A stretch of DNA of 5,325 nucleotides, taken from the NCBI GenBank assembly GCA_003242495.1, contig QGUO01000284.1, positions 1 through 5,325 on the forward strand, read 5' to 3'. Below the pieces are notes generated by a model. It ran no database searches. It was given only the letters and a program-made list of their open reading frames with translations, and had not been told where the DNA came from. This DNA comes from Pseudomonadota bacterium. GTDB taxonomy: Bacteria > Pseudomonadota > Gammaproteobacteria > Steroidobacterales > Steroidobacteraceae. Each line of letters starts with the position of its first letter. Position 1 is the stretch's first letter. The position numbers were made by a program, and so were the translations under genes. Of this stretch, positions 4,839 through 5,325 are shown in pieces.

Positions 4839-5325
4839 TCAACTCCCGATACCGAGTTTCCGCAGGGCCCGTCGCCAGAGCGGCCCGCGCAATCCCATCT
4901 CGACCTGCAGCCGTGCAATGCGTTCGAGGCTCTCGGGCGAGAGCACCCCGCCGGGAACCTGGCCGAAGTTGGACTCCGCCTGTGCCACCGTTTTCGTGCC
5001 CAGAATGACCGTGGAAACCTCCGGGAACGACAGCGGGTAGCGGGCCGCCGCGGCCACCATCGAACCGGCTTCGCGCTCGAGGAAGCGCAAGCGCTCCACC
5101 TGGTCGACGGTCTTCGCGATCTGCTCGGGCGTCCACTTGTGGCGTTGATCGTTCGGATCGGGGAACGTGGCGTCACGCCGATACTTCCCGGTCAGGAATC
5201 CTTCGCGCAGCGCCGAGCGGATCACGACCGCCATGCGCCGCTCGCGCAGTCGATGAACCCTCGACAGGAACGGCTCGGGCGCCAGCAGGTTGAACTCCAC
5301 CTGGAAGCCATCGATTTCGGGACGC
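4839..5325 (-). CDS. Aldo/keto reductase, C-terminal half (partial)
   Basis: The frame enters from the right edge and gives 161 residues ending at TGA 4841-4839. It shows the later part of the NADPH-dependent aldo/keto reductase barrel: IDGFQVEFNLLAPEP, AVVIRSALREGFLTGKY followed by an FPDPNDQR segment, then FPEVSTVILGTKTVAQAESN. The last corresponds to the loop that holds the cofactor phosphate in this family (usual pattern VIPGxxxxxQxxxN). The catalytic Asp-Tyr-Lys-His residues belong to the N-terminal half and are outside the window, so activity and substrate cannot be judged. Its stop is 176 bases upstream of the PEP-CTERM start on the same strand, with no clear terminator between. The PEP-CTERM gene has its own candidate promoter there, so the two are probably separate units with unrelated roles. 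A GTG at 5300 lies inside the domain and is not the real start. Confidence 0.88.
   Translation of the reverse strand, partial: RPEIDGFQVEFNLLAPEPFLSRVHRLRERRMAVVIRSALREGFLTGKYRRDATFPDPNDQRHKWTPEQIAKTVDQVERLRFLEREAGSMVAAAARYPLSFPEVSTVILGTKTVAQAESNFGQVPGGVLSPESLERIARLQVEMGLRGPLWRRALRKLGIGS

Noticed and set aside
1..5325. CRISPR arrays, tRNA or rRNA genes, insertion sequences, att sites
   Set aside because: No regularly spaced repeats, cloverleaf-like segments, transposase motifs or flanking duplications were seen anywhere in the window.

Overview
This is a GC-rich proteobacterial chromosome segment. The gene set (a GlrK-QseG-GlrR two-component operon, a PEP-CTERM exosortase-substrate protein and an aldo/keto reductase) and the strong bias to G/C at third codon positions suggest an environmental beta- or gammaproteobacterium with an exosortase system. 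I cannot name the genus from the sequence.

Layout. Bases 1-76 (+) hold the last 24 codons of an unrecognised gene. Bases 77-371 are non-coding and carry three perfect inverted repeats and a -10-like TAGAAT that would give glrK little or no leader. Bases 372-3842 (+) form a tightly packed operon: glrK (also qseE; membrane sensor kinase), qseG (predicted lipoprotein with a coiled coil) and glrR (also qseF; sigma-54-dependent response regulator). The first two genes are 2 bases apart and the last two overlap. A strong hairpin lies 2 bases after the glrR stop. Bases 3881-4049 hold no convincing gene. A bidirectional rho-independent terminator at 4050-4075 separates the operon from a convergent minus-strand gene at 4099-4662, which encodes a small secreted PEP-CTERM protein. 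Upstream of that gene is a good candidate sigma-54 (-24/-12) promoter at 4722-4738. The 3' part of an aldo/keto reductase gene (minus strand, 4839-5325) runs off the right edge.

How the parts may work together. In enterobacteria GlrK phosphorylates GlrR, QseG helps connect the kinase to the envelope, and phosphorylated GlrR activates sigma-54 promoters, notably that of the small RNA gene glmY next to glrK. Here no recognisable glmY lies upstream of glrK and no glnB follows glrR. Instead the neighbouring convergent gene has a sigma-54-type promoter and encodes an exported surface or matrix protein. A local circuit (GlrR to PEP-CTERM gene) is possible but unproven: PEP-CTERM genes elsewhere are known to be driven by sigma-54 with the separate PrsK/PrsR system, which is not in this window.
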